The notes under the pieces are model-generated. The model was not told where the DNA came from. It searched no databases and saw only the letters and a list, made by a program, of their open reading frames with translations. Shown one piece after another: positions 17,632 to 26,359 of a stretch of 64,000 bases of DNA. Source of the DNA: Gynurincola endophyticus (lineage in GTDB: Bacteria > Bacteroidota > Bacteroidia > Chitinophagales > Chitinophagaceae); NCBI RefSeq assembly GCF_003991195.1, contig NZ_RCWL01000006.1, positions 245,374 to 309,373 of the forward strand. The letters run 5' to 3'. The stretch's first letter is position 1. Every line of letters begins with the position of its first letter. Both the position numbers and the translations under genes were made by a program.

Positions 17632-18150
17632 ATGAATACACATGATATTATATTAGTGGATCAACACGATCAGCAAGTTGGCACCGGTGAAAAACTGGAA
17701 GTGCACCAAAACGGTTGGTTGCACCGTGCATTTTCTGTAGTTATCTTTAACAATGAAGGAAAGATGCTACTGCAAAAAAGAGCTTATAAAAAGTATCATT
17801 GCGGTGGTTTATGGACCAACTCCTGTTGTAGTCATCCCTTTCCGGGTGAAGATACTTTTGTGGCAGCCCATCGCCGATTGAAAGAAGAAATGGGGTTTGA
17901 TTGTGAATTGACTTATCACCATCATTTTATTTATAAGGTTAAATTGGAAAACGGTTTGGTTGAGCATGAACTCGATCATGTTTTTATTGGAGAATATAAC
18001 GGATTAATTGTACCCGATAAAGATGAAGTAGCCGATTTTCGTTTTGTATCACTCGATGTTTTGAATGAGGAAGTGCATAAATATCCCCAACGGTTTACTC
18101 CCTGGTTCCTGATTATTCTGAAAAGAATAAATACATTATTATCTTCGTAA
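17632..18150 (+). CDS. idi: Isopentenyl-diphosphate delta-isomerase, type I
   Basis: 172 residues of the Nudix-fold type I isomerase. Motif TNSCCSHP (62-69) contains the catalytic Cys (Cys66 by alignment with TNSxCxHP), metal ligands include His25 and His31 in HQNGWLHRAFS, the Nudix-like helix is AAHRRLKEEMGF, and the EHELDH stretch carries the catalytic Glu. Interconverts isopentenyl and dimethylallyl diphosphate, raising precursor supply for CrtB. Located between crtB and crtZ in one transcription unit. Confidence 0.94.
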   Translation: MNTHDIILVDQHDQQVGTGEKLEVHQNGWLHRAFSVVIFNNEGKMLLQKRAYKKYHCGGLWTNSCCSHPFPGEDTFVAAHRRLKEEMGFDCELTYHHHFIYKVKLENGLVEHELDHVFIGEYNGLIVPDKDEVADFRFVSLDVLNEEVHKYPQRFTPWFLIILKRINTLLSS

Positions 18151-18171
18151 GTTTTTTAAAACACTTTTTCC

Positions 18172-18651
18172 ATGATATACATTTTATATTTTCTGGTTAC
18201 GATTGCTGTGTTTGGTGCGATGGAATGGGTGGCATGGGCAACCCACAAATATATAATGCATGGCTTTATGTGGTTTTTACATGCAGATCATCATCAGCCA
18301 CATGAAGGTAAAATGGAAAAAAACGATTGGTTTGCAGTTATTTTTTCCATTCCGAGTATCCTTTGTTTTGCATTGGGTGCCAAATATGGAAATCCCTGGT
18401 TATATTGTGTAGGATCTGGCATTTTATTATATGGAATTGCTTATTTTCTCGTGCATGATATAATTGTACACCAAAGAGTCAAATGGTTCTCACGTTCAAA
18501 AAATCGTTATATCCGTCAATTAAGATGGGCGCACAAAATGCATCATAAACATCTCAAAGCTGAAAATGGTGAATCATTCGGATTTTTGTTTGTAGAAAAA
18601 AAATACAGAGACAAAATTAAAAGAGATGAACAACTTCAACAGAAAGACTGA
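18172..18651 (+). CDS. crtZ: Beta-carotene hydroxylase
   Basis: 159 residues, membrane protein of the fatty acid hydroxylase superfamily. All di-iron His clusters are present: HKYIMH (25-30), HADHH (37-41), HDIIVH and HKMHHKH near the end. Adds 3/3' hydroxyls to beta-carotene, giving zeaxanthin. Its 3' end overlaps the lycopene cyclase gene by 26 bp. Confidence 0.92.
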   Translation: MIYILYFLVTIAVFGAMEWVAWATHKYIMHGFMWFLHADHHQPHEGKMEKNDWFAVIFSIPSILCFALGAKYGNPWLYCVGSGILLYGIAYFLVHDIIVHQRVKWFSRSKNRYIRQLRWAHKMHHKHLKAENGESFGFLFVEKKYRDKIKRDEQLQQKD

Positions 18652-19801
18652 ACTTGTTGAACAATATGATTATGCTATTATTGGTGGTGGATTATCTGCA
18701 TTATTATTGGTATTAGAGATACTTAAAAATCCTGACACAGCTAATAAAAAGATTATACTATTCGAATCTTCTTTCAACAACTATGCCCCACGAACCTGGT
18801 GTTTCTGGGAAAAGAACCGTATAACGTGGGATTTCTTAGCCAGGCATAAATGGCAACAAGCCAGTATTCACTATCAGCAAGCTGAAGTGGACGCTTCCCT
18901 GTATCCATATAGCTACAAAATGATTGAAGCTGATGAATTCAGAAAATATGCTTTCAGTGTTATAAAAGATTCAACCAATATTGAACTGAAGGAAGCTACC
19001 GTACTGAAAGTAGACGGAGATGCTATACTCAACATTCATACAAAAGAGAAAATATTTACTGCAAAGTATGTGTTTGATAGCAGGTTTAACCTGCAATTGC
19101 TCAACAATTATAAAGGAAATATTCTTTATCAGCAGTTCAAAGGAAATTTTTTGAAAGCTGAGAAACCTGTATTCGATGATACTTCTATCCGCCTGATGGA
19201 TTTTCGGATGGATCAGACAAATGCAGTAGCTTTTTGTTATGTATTACCGGTTAACCGGTATACGGCTTTGATAGAGTATACATTGTTTACGTCTGCTGTT
19301 GCTGACTGGAAACAACTTGATCAGGGATTAAATCAATATTTAACTGATTTCTTCGGAAACATACAATTCGAAACAATATCAGCTGAGCGTGGAATTATTC
19401 CGATGACAGATTACCGGTTCAACAGCGGGCATCCCGGAATCATTCCCATAGGAACAGCCGGCGGTTGTTCCAAAGCCTCTTCCGGGTATACGTTTCATTT
19501 TGCAGAAAAACATGCAAAAGCTATTGTTGCAGATCTTCTACAGCATAAAACACCCCAACCGTATTATGAGTTAATTCCTGCAAAGTTTCACTTTTATGAC
19601 CGCGTTTTGTTAAACATCCTAAAGAAGTATCCTGAAAAAGGGGCATCGGTTTTCTATCGTTTGTTTGAAAGAAATAGAACAGAAGATGTTTTAGATTTTT
19701 TGAATAATGAATCAACACTCCGGCAGGATATTAAAATTTTTACCACGCTACCTGTTCCGCTTTTTCTTCGTGCAGCCCTGAAAGAAATTTTCAGGTTTTA
19801 A
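18626..19801 (+). CDS. crtY: Lycopene beta-cyclase
   Basis: 391 residues with N-terminal dinucleotide-binding motif DYAIIGGGLSALLL, the cyclase motif RTWCFWEKN and a later GTAGGCSKASSGYTF, all typical of CrtY/CrtL lycopene cyclases. Cyclises both ends of lycopene to beta-carotene. It starts inside crtZ (26-bp overlap, different frame), so translation is probably coupled. Its stop codon overlaps the convergent DUF2141 gene by 4 bp. With crtZ but without a ketolase (crtW) nearby, the predicted end product is zeaxanthin. Confidence 0.93.
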   Translation: MNNFNRKTELVEQYDYAIIGGGLSALLLVLEILKNPDTANKKIILFESSFNNYAPRTWCFWEKNRITWDFLARHKWQQASIHYQQAEVDASLYPYSYKMIEADEFRKYAFSVIKDSTNIELKEATVLKVDGDAILNIHTKEKIFTAKYVFDSRFNLQLLNNYKGNILYQQFKGNFLKAEKPVFDDTSIRLMDFRMDQTNAVAFCYVLPVNRYTALIEYTLFTSAVADWKQLDQGLNQYLTDFFGNIQFETISAERGIIPMTDYRFNSGHPGIIPIGTAGGCSKASSGYTFHFAEKHAKAIVADLLQHKTPQPYYELIPAKFHFYDRVLLNILKKYPEKGASVFYRLFERNRTEDVLDFLNNESTLRQDIKIFTTLPVPLFLRAALKEIFRF

Positions 19802-20229
19802 TTCAACCTGACTGCGATTGTTTTTTTAGTCTCAGAAATACTCACTGCGGCCTCTTCAAAATTAGGTGCTCTGAACATCGGCTTAATTGTTCCGGAAAAG
19901 CCATATTTTTCTTTAGGTATTCCGAATACGTTAGTATCTAATACGCCGTTATTATTGGTGTCCAGAAAAACTACTACCGCATATTTGCCGGGAGGCAAAT
20001 CTCCGAGATCAATCGTAACCGACTGCTGTTTTTCTACGGATACAATCTTTTTCACTATTGCCTTTTCCGTATCCATATAATCTTCTGAACTGCTATAAAC
20101 ACCCAGATATATTTTCCCTTTTTTATTTTCAATATGATCAATAACTGCCTGCACCGGAACAATACTTCTCTGCGATACATTCGCCGTCAGCATAATAGTA
20201 GTTAAAAAAGTAAGAAAGATTTTGTACAT
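19798..20229 (-). CDS. DUF2141 exported protein
   Basis: 143 residues with an N-terminal signal segment (MYKIFLTFLTTIMLTANVS). The body shows the DUF2141 pattern: GKIYLGVYSSSEDYMD, LPPGKYAVVVFLDTNNNGVLDTN, FGIPKEKYGFSG, an Ig-like beta-sandwich. These proteins are often found next to carotenoid genes in Bacteroidota, but their role is unknown. Convergent with crtY and overlapping it by 4 bp at the stop codons. Confidence 0.88.
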   Translation of the reverse strand: MYKIFLTFLTTIMLTANVSQRSIVPVQAVIDHIENKKGKIYLGVYSSSEDYMDTEKAIVKKIVSVEKQQSVTIDLGDLPPGKYAVVVFLDTNNNGVLDTNVFGIPKEKYGFSGTIKPMFRAPNFEEAAVSISETKKTIAVRLN

Positions 20230-20398
20230 GCCGATTGGTTATATTCAAATATAAACAATAGTCAGGGTAAATAAAATTTCAAATGTTCAGTGAGTAGTAT
20301 CAATCTTTTTTGTTAAGTCAGGTAAAATTATGTTATTGATTAGATAACAACTTACTTAAAATATTCAATCCTCTCTTCGCTGCTTAAATTGTATTTAA

Positions 20399-20430
20399 AA
20401 TTGCTTCTTTGATCAAAGGCAATTTTTTTT
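20399..20430 (+). terminator. Orphan terminator-like hairpin upstream of the next gene
   Basis: AATTG/CAATT and TTTGA/TCAAA arms with a small bulge, followed by eight T. It lies 77 bp before a plus-strand gene and in a divergent spacer, so no plus-strand gene ends here. It could be an attenuator in a long leader or end a small RNA. The remainder of 20230-20506 shows only a short GTGAA/TTCAC hairpin at about 20472. Confidence 0.5.
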
Positions 20431-20506
20431 CTCTTCATATAAAATGGCATTGTTTTTTTTAGCAAACTCATTGTGAAATGTTTTTTCACTTCTAATAATC
20501 CTACAT

Positions 20507-21796
20507 ATGAAACGAATCTTTATCTATTTGTCTATTGCTTTAGTTAGTTGGAATCACATGAACGCACAGTGTGTGCCGCCGCAGGCAGCCCCGGTAGTTG
20601 ATTGCGGTACAGGTACCTTATTAACGGATGGGGCTAATATTAATTCCGGACAGGTATTTTATACAAACGGTGGTGGTCCTTACCAGAACGTAAACCTGAA
20701 CGGTGGTACATTGGTTTTATGCGGTACTGTAACCTTTAATAGTATTAACTATAACTCAGGTACTTTAATTATCAAAGAAAACGCGGATGTTACTTTTAGT
20801 GGTAGTTATAATTCAGGCGGTAACCACTGGTTTTATAATTATGGGAATGTAACTTTTAATCTGCCGGTACAAGTTTCCGGCAATAGTACTTTCGTGTATA
20901 ATGCACAAAATGCTACTATTAATGTGAATGGTAATATGGCTGTTTTGAATGGTGGACTTTTTATTAATAATGGAACCACTATTGTTCAGAATGTACTGCT
21001 GAATAGTGGTGCCAATGTTTGTTTAGGAAATCAATCGATCGTTAATATGACCAGCTTTACCAATAACCAGACAAATGCTGTGAGTGTAGGTTCGGGTTCT
21101 GCCTGTGTAAGTTATTCCGGAACTTTCGGTGGAAACAATCCGGTAACAGCTTCAAGCGGTTTGCGGATCTGTCAGCTTGCAGGAGCATCAGCACCTGCAC
21201 CGGCAGTAGTAGGTACGGCAGTTTTCACACAAAACTGTGGAAGCTGTATTTCTATTCTTCCGGTTACCTTAGAATATTTTCGCGGAAAAATGTCGGGCAA
21301 TCAGGTTCAATTAGAATGGAAAACCTCAATGGAAGAGAATGTTGCCGTTTACCACATACAGCAGTCTGTTAATCAATCAGAATTTACTACTGTTGCTGAA
21401 GTTGCGGCTAATAACCAACCCTCTTCTTACCAATACTCGCTCAACTTAACCGGGCCTGTTTCATTGCGGTTAAAAATAGTTGACATTGATGATCAATTCT
21501 CTTATTCAAATATAATTGCCTTACGGCCGAATGTGGCGAATATGAGTATTAAAGTAAAAACGAATCCTGTAACAGGAGGTGTCGCTCAGGTACATATCCT
21601 GGCCGCTAAACGAGAACAGGGACAAATCAGACTGGTTGATCAATCCGGAGCTGTACGTTTAAGTCAACCCGTTCAATTGAACGAAGGAGAGAATAATATT
21701 CGTATTAATATGCAAAGCCTGGCAGCCGGTGCTTATTATATTATTTATGAAGGTGGAAGCGGAAAAACTGCTCCGGTGGCCGTAATGAAACAATAA
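20507..21796 (+). CDS. T9SS-exported surface protein with Asn/Gly-rich repeats
   Basis: 429 residues, signal peptide MKRIFIYLSIALVSWNHMNAQ. Residues about 25-240 are Asn/Gly/Thr-rich with a repeated strand-turn pattern (NLNGGTLVLCG, NYNSGTLIIKENADVTFSG, NVNGNMAVLNGGLFINNG), which predicts a right-handed beta-helix. An Fn3-like module follows (LEWKTSMEENVAVYHIQQS) and the last 75 residues resemble a type A sorting domain (VKTNPVTGG, GQIRLVDQSGAV, LAAGAYYIIYEGG). Probable surface adhesin or matrix protein. Terminator 31 bp behind the stop. Confidence 0.78.
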   Translation: MKRIFIYLSIALVSWNHMNAQCVPPQAAPVVDCGTGTLLTDGANINSGQVFYTNGGGPYQNVNLNGGTLVLCGTVTFNSINYNSGTLIIKENADVTFSGSYNSGGNHWFYNYGNVTFNLPVQVSGNSTFVYNAQNATINVNGNMAVLNGGLFINNGTTIVQNVLLNSGANVCLGNQSIVNMTSFTNNQTNAVSVGSGSACVSYSGTFGGNNPVTASSGLRICQLAGASAPAPAVVGTAVFTQNCGSCISILPVTLEYFRGKMSGNQVQLEWKTSMEENVAVYHIQQSVNQSEFTTVAEVAANNQPSSYQYSLNLTGPVSLRLKIVDIDDQFSYSNIIALRPNVANMSIKVKTNPVTGGVAQVHILAAKREQGQIRLVDQSGAVRLSQPVQLNEGENNIRINMQSLAAGAYYIIYEGGSGKTAPVAVMKQ

Positions 21797-21827
21797 TAAA
21801 AGCACCCGATAAAATTTTTCGCCCATG

Positions 21828-21856
21828 AAGCGGCTGCCACTGGTAGCCGCTTTTTT
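21828..21856 (+). terminator. Rho-independent terminator
   Basis: Stem AAGCGGCT / AGCCGCTT, extended inward by G-T, C-G and C-G pairs, followed by TTTTTT. It follows the T9SS cargo gene. Confidence 0.85.
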
Positions 21857-21898
21857 CGTGAATTTATCAAGGGGAGAAGAAAATTAATCTCAATAAAT

Positions 21899-21945
21899 GC
21901 AACAGTGTTGCGATAATTCATATATTTGCAATATTGTTGCAAATA
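21899..21945. promoter_or_regulatory. Tandem palindromes, probable metalloregulator operator
   Basis: GCAAC agt GTTGC (21899-21911) is followed by a perfect 9-bp inverted repeat with a 5-bp centre: TATTTGCAA (21923-21931) and TTGCAAATA (21937-21945). Both share the GCAA/TTGC core, and further GTTGCG/TTTGCGC half-sites follow. A TAnnTTTG promoter element (21921-21928) overlaps the second palindrome, so bound protein would block transcription of the receptor gene that starts at 22043. Confidence 0.55.
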
Positions 21946-22042
21946 CTGTTTTGTTGCGTTTGCGCAGTTTTCAACAGGATTCTTTTTTAATTGCGGTTCA
22001 GCCGCTTTGGAGTTTCTATTATTCACTGCTTATTGATTTTAC

Positions 22043-24331
22043 ATGCGATTATTTGAATTTCTTATAACAACTATACTTTGGGTTTTACTATCCATCACTG
22101 TTCAGGCACAAACAGGTAAAGTTCTGGGACGCATAACAGCTCCTTCCGGTGAAATTATTCAGGGAGCAAGTGTACAGATCAGTAAACTGAATAAGTTCTC
22201 TATAGCAGATAGTAATGGTCTCTATCAACTGAACTTTCTTCCCGCAGGTAACTGGAACGTGATGGTAACGGCACAATCTTTCAGTGATTTTCATTTTTCT
22301 ATTAATATCAGTAATGATTCTATTCAAAAAGACATCGTTCTATTACCCAATCATTCACTGCAGGAAGTGGTGGTATCCGGCACTTTGAAACCAATGGTGA
22401 GAGCTGAAAGCCCGGTGCCGGTTGAAGTGTATTCGGCTGCTTTTTTTAAAACAAATCCCGCACCTACTATTTTTGATGCCCTGCAAACAATTAATGGTGT
22501 ACGGCCTCAGATCAATTGCAACGTTTGTAATACCGGTGATATCAGAATTAACGGCCTCGACGGGCCTTATACAATGGTTTTAATTGATGGAATGCCAATC
22601 GTCAGTGGTTTGTCTACTGTTTATGGTTTAAACGGCATACCACAGTCTTTACTCGAAAGAGTCGAAATCGTTAAAGGACCGGCATCTACCCTGTATGGCA
22701 GTGAAGCAGTAGGTGGTTTGATTAATATCATCACCAAAAAACCGGTTAATGCTCCCTTATTGTCAGTAGATTTGTTCAGTACTACCTGGAAAGAAACAAA
22801 TGCCGATATCGGTTTGAAGTTGAAAGTTTCCGATAAAATACAGTCACTAGCAGGAATTAATTATTTCAACTATCAAAATCCGGTTGATAATAATAAGGAT
22901 AATTTTACTGACCTTACTTTACAACACCGCATCTCCGTTTTTAATAAATGGAATTTTGAGCGGAAACACAATCGTTTGTTTGCGCTGGCCGCCAGATATG
23001 TTTATGAAGATCGATGGGGTGGAGAAATGAACTGGACAAAGTATGACAGAGGGGGAACAGCTGTGTACGGAGAAAGTATTTATACGAAGAGATGGGAGTT
23101 GTTCGGAACTTATCAGTTACCATTTAAAGAACATCTGTTATGGATGTTTAGTGTTAACAGACATCAACAGAATAGCGTATACGGTGATATGCCTTTTATA
23201 GCAGATCAGCAGATTCTGTTTTCACAGTTAACCTGGAATAAAACCGCAGGAAAACATGACTTATTAACCGGACTCGCTTTACGGTACACTTATTATGATG
23301 ATAATACTGTGGCTACTGCACAAATTACCAATACTCGGCAAAACCATCCATCTAAAACACTTCTTCCTGGTATATTTATACAAGATGAAATTTCATTAAA
23401 TCAACAGAATAAGCTTTTGGTAGGAGTGAGGTACGACTACAACTCTTTACACGGTAATATTTTTACTCCACGTATAAATTATAAATGGAATTCAAAAGAT
23501 AAAAAAAATATCCTCAGGGTAAGTGTCGGAAACGGATACCGGGTGGCAAATGTTTTTACTGAAGATCATGCCGCATTAACCGGTGCACGACAGGTTGTTT
23601 TTATCAATGACCTGCACCCGGAAACCTCCTGGAATACTAATGTCAATTTTGTACGGAAATTATATACTGGTTCTGCTGTTATAAATCTTGATGCTACTTT
23701 GTTTTATACTTATTTTCACAATAAAATTATTGCAGATTACGACACCGACCCCAATAAAATTATTTATGATAATCTCGATGGTTTCGCTGTTTCAAAAGGT
23801 GCTTCTTTAAATGCAGATATAACTTTCAATAACCTGAGAATAATGCTAGGTGCCACTGCTATGGATGTTTATAGTAAAGAAAATAATCTACGCATCAGGC
23901 AATTGTTTACTGAAAAGTTTAGTGGAGTATGGACGATTTCTTATTCTTTCAGATCGATCGGATTAACTGCTGACTATACAGGAAATATATATGGTCCAAT
24001 GAGATTGCCGTTATTAAGCAATACTGATCCCCGGAGAGAATACTCGCCATGGTGGTCTGTTCAAAATATTCACCTTACCAAAAAAATAAAAGATAAGCTG
24101 GAGGTGTACGCAGGTATTAAAAATATCTTAAACTGGACAATCAATAAGGGTGTTCCTTTTATCATAGCAAGGTCACATGATCCTTTTGATCGTCAGGTTC
24201 AGTTTGATGCTTCCGGTAATGCGATGGTTACGGCTGATAATCCTTATGGATTAACCTTTGATCCTACCTACGCCTATGGCCCCAATCAGGGAATCAGAGG
24301 ATTCTTCGGTATTCGTTATACTTATCATTAA
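22043..24331 (+). CDS. TonB-dependent receptor with carboxypeptidase-like N-terminal domain
   Basis: 762 residues, signal peptide ending VQAQ. Residues about 25-105 are a CarboxypepD_reg-like domain (GKVLGRITAPSGEIIQGASV, NFLPAGNWNVMV). The plug (about 115-235) has the motifs GDIRINGLDGPYTMVLIDGM and LLERVEIVKGPASTLYGSEA plus an unusual Cys pair, NCNVCN, that is shared by a subgroup of such receptors. A barrel follows, with final strand GFFGIRYTYH. First gene of an operon with a thioredoxin-like protein. The substrate is not readable from sequence; the operator-like palindromes suggest a metal or metal chelate. Confidence 0.9.
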   Translation: MRLFEFLITTILWVLLSITVQAQTGKVLGRITAPSGEIIQGASVQISKLNKFSIADSNGLYQLNFLPAGNWNVMVTAQSFSDFHFSINISNDSIQKDIVLLPNHSLQEVVVSGTLKPMVRAESPVPVEVYSAAFFKTNPAPTIFDALQTINGVRPQINCNVCNTGDIRINGLDGPYTMVLIDGMPIVSGLSTVYGLNGIPQSLLERVEIVKGPASTLYGSEAVGGLINIITKKPVNAPLLSVDLFSTTWKETNADIGLKLKVSDKIQSLAGINYFNYQNPVDNNKDNFTDLTLQHRISVFNKWNFERKHNRLFALAARYVYEDRWGGEMNWTKYDRGGTAVYGESIYTKRWELFGTYQLPFKEHLLWMFSVNRHQQNSVYGDMPFIADQQILFSQLTWNKTAGKHDLLTGLALRYTYYDDNTVATAQITNTRQNHPSKTLLPGIFIQDEISLNQQNKLLVGVRYDYNSLHGNIFTPRINYKWNSKDKKNILRVSVGNGYRVANVFTEDHAALTGARQVVFINDLHPETSWNTNVNFVRKLYTGSAVINLDATLFYTYFHNKIIADYDTDPNKIIYDNLDGFAVSKGASLNADITFNNLRIMLGATAMDVYSKENNLRIRQLFTEKFSGVWTISYSFRSIGLTADYTGNIYGPMRLPLLSNTDPRREYSPWWSVQNIHLTKKIKDKLEVYAGIKNILNWTINKGVPFIIARSHDPFDRQVQFDASGNAMVTADNPYGLTFDPTYAYGPNQGIRGFFGIRYTYH

Positions 24332-24341
24332 AGGAATCATT

Positions 24342-24818
24342 ATGAATATCACGGCCAAAATTACAGCAATCTGTTTGATGATGATCAACAGCGCTACGGC
24401 TCAGGTTCAATTGAAATCGGTGGCTCAGCTGAATGACGCTATGAAAAATGACCCGAAGCCGGTTTTGTTTCTTTTATCTGCAGAATGGTGCTCATATTGC
24501 CATCTGCAGAAAAGAAAATTAAAAGAATTCTTTGAATCACCCACGAAACAATTTTATTATGTAGAGTTTAACATTGAAAGTAAAAATCAGGTTGATTTTA
24601 ATAATAAAAATTACAGCTACAAACCAAATGGAATACAAACGGGTATACACGAGTTTGCTATTTTTCTGAGTGGTTCTAATGAAGGAGTCAGCTGTCCGTC
24701 ATGGGTGTTAATGGATCACAACTATAACTTTATATTCCGGCATGCAGGGGTGCTTTCTTCCAGGGAGATGACAGAAATGATGCAGCTGTTAAAACATTAC
24801 GAGTATTTAAAATATTAA
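24342..24818 (+). CDS. Exported thioredoxin-like protein (DUF255/Trx family)
   Basis: 158 residues. ATG 24342 is chosen (AAGGAAT before it, 10 bp after the receptor stop) rather than an earlier in-frame Met inside the receptor gene, because it gives a signal peptide ending SATAQ. Redox motif WCSYC (Cys50, Cys53) in LFLLSAEWCSYCHLQKR, thioredoxin-like fold with the cis-Pro region in CPSWVLMDHN. Probably keeps Cys residues reduced in the periplasm, perhaps those of the receptor (NCNVCN) or of its cargo. That link is inference from operon position. Confidence 0.8.
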   Translation: MNITAKITAICLMMINSATAQVQLKSVAQLNDAMKNDPKPVLFLLSAEWCSYCHLQKRKLKEFFESPTKQFYYVEFNIESKNQVDFNNKNYSYKPNGIQTGIHEFAIFLSGSNEGVSCPSWVLMDHNYNFIFRHAGVLSSREMTEMMQLLKHYEYLKY

Positions 24819-24883
24819 GTCGGGTTGAAAGTGTATATTTTGTAATGGGTGATATTGTATCTTTAATAAATAAACCTTTTAGA

Positions 24884-25675
24884 ATGAACCGTTTGATAAT
24901 ATCTGTATCAGTAATATGTTTTTTAACAGCCTGCGTTACTCCTAAACAACAATTGAAGAAATCGTATTCCCGTTTATCCAAAGAAGAAAGAGTATTGGCA
25001 GATTCTGTTATTTTATATGCGCTCGATCATGAAGCATTATATACTTTAGCAGATACACTGAAACCGATGAGCAGTGTACGTTTTTATCAGCTGCCATTGG
25101 CTGGTAATAAAACTGATGATAAAATAAATACATTTTATCAATTGCAGAAAGTATCAAATGCTTTGAGTCGGGCAGATTTTGAATTTGTTTTTAATCCTTA
25201 CAAGTATTCAGATACTATACATAAAAATATGGAAATGTATGTATTCAGAAAGTCGCGGTTAAAGAATATGATTACTCAACAACAAGCCTTTTACCTGCCT
25301 TTGGGAATTAATCCGGATGCGCTGCCTGCAACAGTGCTGGCTATCACAGAATATGGAAACAAGTATGAGCGTTGGCAGAGCTATGGCTATCTTTTTGGGT
25401 ATCCGGATCATGCGGTTGATTTTTTTGTACAGGCTGGTAAACAACAGGATACTACTACTGAATTTGTAGAAAGAAGTTTTTTTGCCATTCCGGTTCAAGC
25501 CGGTGAAACCGGATATTTTACCTATGCGATTCCGAAAGGAGCTGTTCCTTCACAACAGGATTCAACTATTTATCTGAATGCACAACAAACGCTTCATAAA
25601 TACAAAGAACTACGTAGTAAAGTGCTGATAAAAAAGAATAGAAGCCCTTTTAAATTGTGGATGAAAATGCTTTAA
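24884..25675 (+). CDS. Lipoprotein of unknown function
   Basis: 263 residues from ATG 24884, which gives a clear lipoprotein signal MNRLIISVSVICFLTAC; the frame is open 39 bases further upstream, but that would bury the signal. The mature protein is mixed alpha/beta with many Tyr and Gln and no recognised motif. It follows the thioredoxin-like gene by 65 bp and is closed by a strong terminator, so it is probably the last gene of the receptor operon. Family not recognised. Confidence 0.65.
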   Translation: MNRLIISVSVICFLTACVTPKQQLKKSYSRLSKEERVLADSVILYALDHEALYTLADTLKPMSSVRFYQLPLAGNKTDDKINTFYQLQKVSNALSRADFEFVFNPYKYSDTIHKNMEMYVFRKSRLKNMITQQQAFYLPLGINPDALPATVLAITEYGNKYERWQSYGYLFGYPDHAVDFFVQAGKQQDTTTEFVERSFFAIPVQAGETGYFTYAIPKGAVPSQQDSTIYLNAQQTLHKYKELRSKVLIKKNRSPFKLWMKML

Positions 25676-25716
25676 CAATAGAAAGTAAAAATCTAATTCC
25701 AGATGATTAAACCATC

Positions 25717-25757
25717 AGGTGACAGTTAAGCGTATGCGTTAATTGTTACCTTTTTTT
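25717..25757 (+). terminator. Rho-independent terminator
   Basis: A long stem, AGGTGACAGTTAA against TTAATTGTTACCT, with two G-T pairs and an inner GC/GC pair, followed by seven T. Lies 42 bp after the lipoprotein stop. Confidence 0.85.
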
Positions 25758-26359
25758 ATGCAATATTTTACTTTTAATTTATTGACACAGAATGCTTTTT
25801 AATAGGTATAAATACCTTCTTCCAAATGAAAAATACATTTGGTGATTTCAATTTTTTTTTGTATCTTATTTAGATGAGCCTATAGTATCTGCTACTGACG
25901 CGTTACAAGAAATGCTCTTATTTTAACCTCTTATTGATTCTTAATTATCTAGTCTTTTCTTCTATTTTTCTAGTTGCTACTACTTTGTGGTAAATCTTTA
26001 CATGAAGATTTTTTTTTGATGGTTGATATTAAAAAAGTATATACTTTAGGTGAAGAATTGATTCCCCCCATATTGACTAGTAGTTCTATACATTTCACAT
26101 GTTTACCCCAAACCTTATGAAATGTTGCCGAGAAGTGAACTTTTCTCAGGTATGAATAAATCCTGAACATTTCAGGTTAGTGTTAACGGAACTATGCAGG
26201 ATCATGTTTTAGAGTATTGGTACATTTTCAAATAAGAATATTGTTGCTGCCGTAACAAATATTATTGAATTATCTGTGTTTTAACTGTAATCATTTGATT
26301 GCTGATGGCATTGCTATGCTCATAAGACATTTATTACTAATTATAGAAATTTGTTTGCC
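25758..26359 (+). promoter_or_regulatory. Long AT-rich upstream region of the Tc toxin locus
   Basis: About 600 bp with no credible gene on either strand. It holds a perfect CCTGAA/TTCAGG hairpin (26162-26176) and a CATTTCA/TGAAATG inverted repeat around 26094-26124. A TTTG at about 26294 is followed 17 bases later by TATGCTCA, a weak match to a Bacteroidota promoter. The base composition is markedly more AT-rich than the gene behind it. A regulated promoter or long leader is plausible but not demonstrated. Confidence 0.35.

Noticed and set aside
25970..26170. 66-residue minus-strand frame in the toxin spacer
   Set aside because: No start context, no signal or domain; chance frame in AT-rich DNA.
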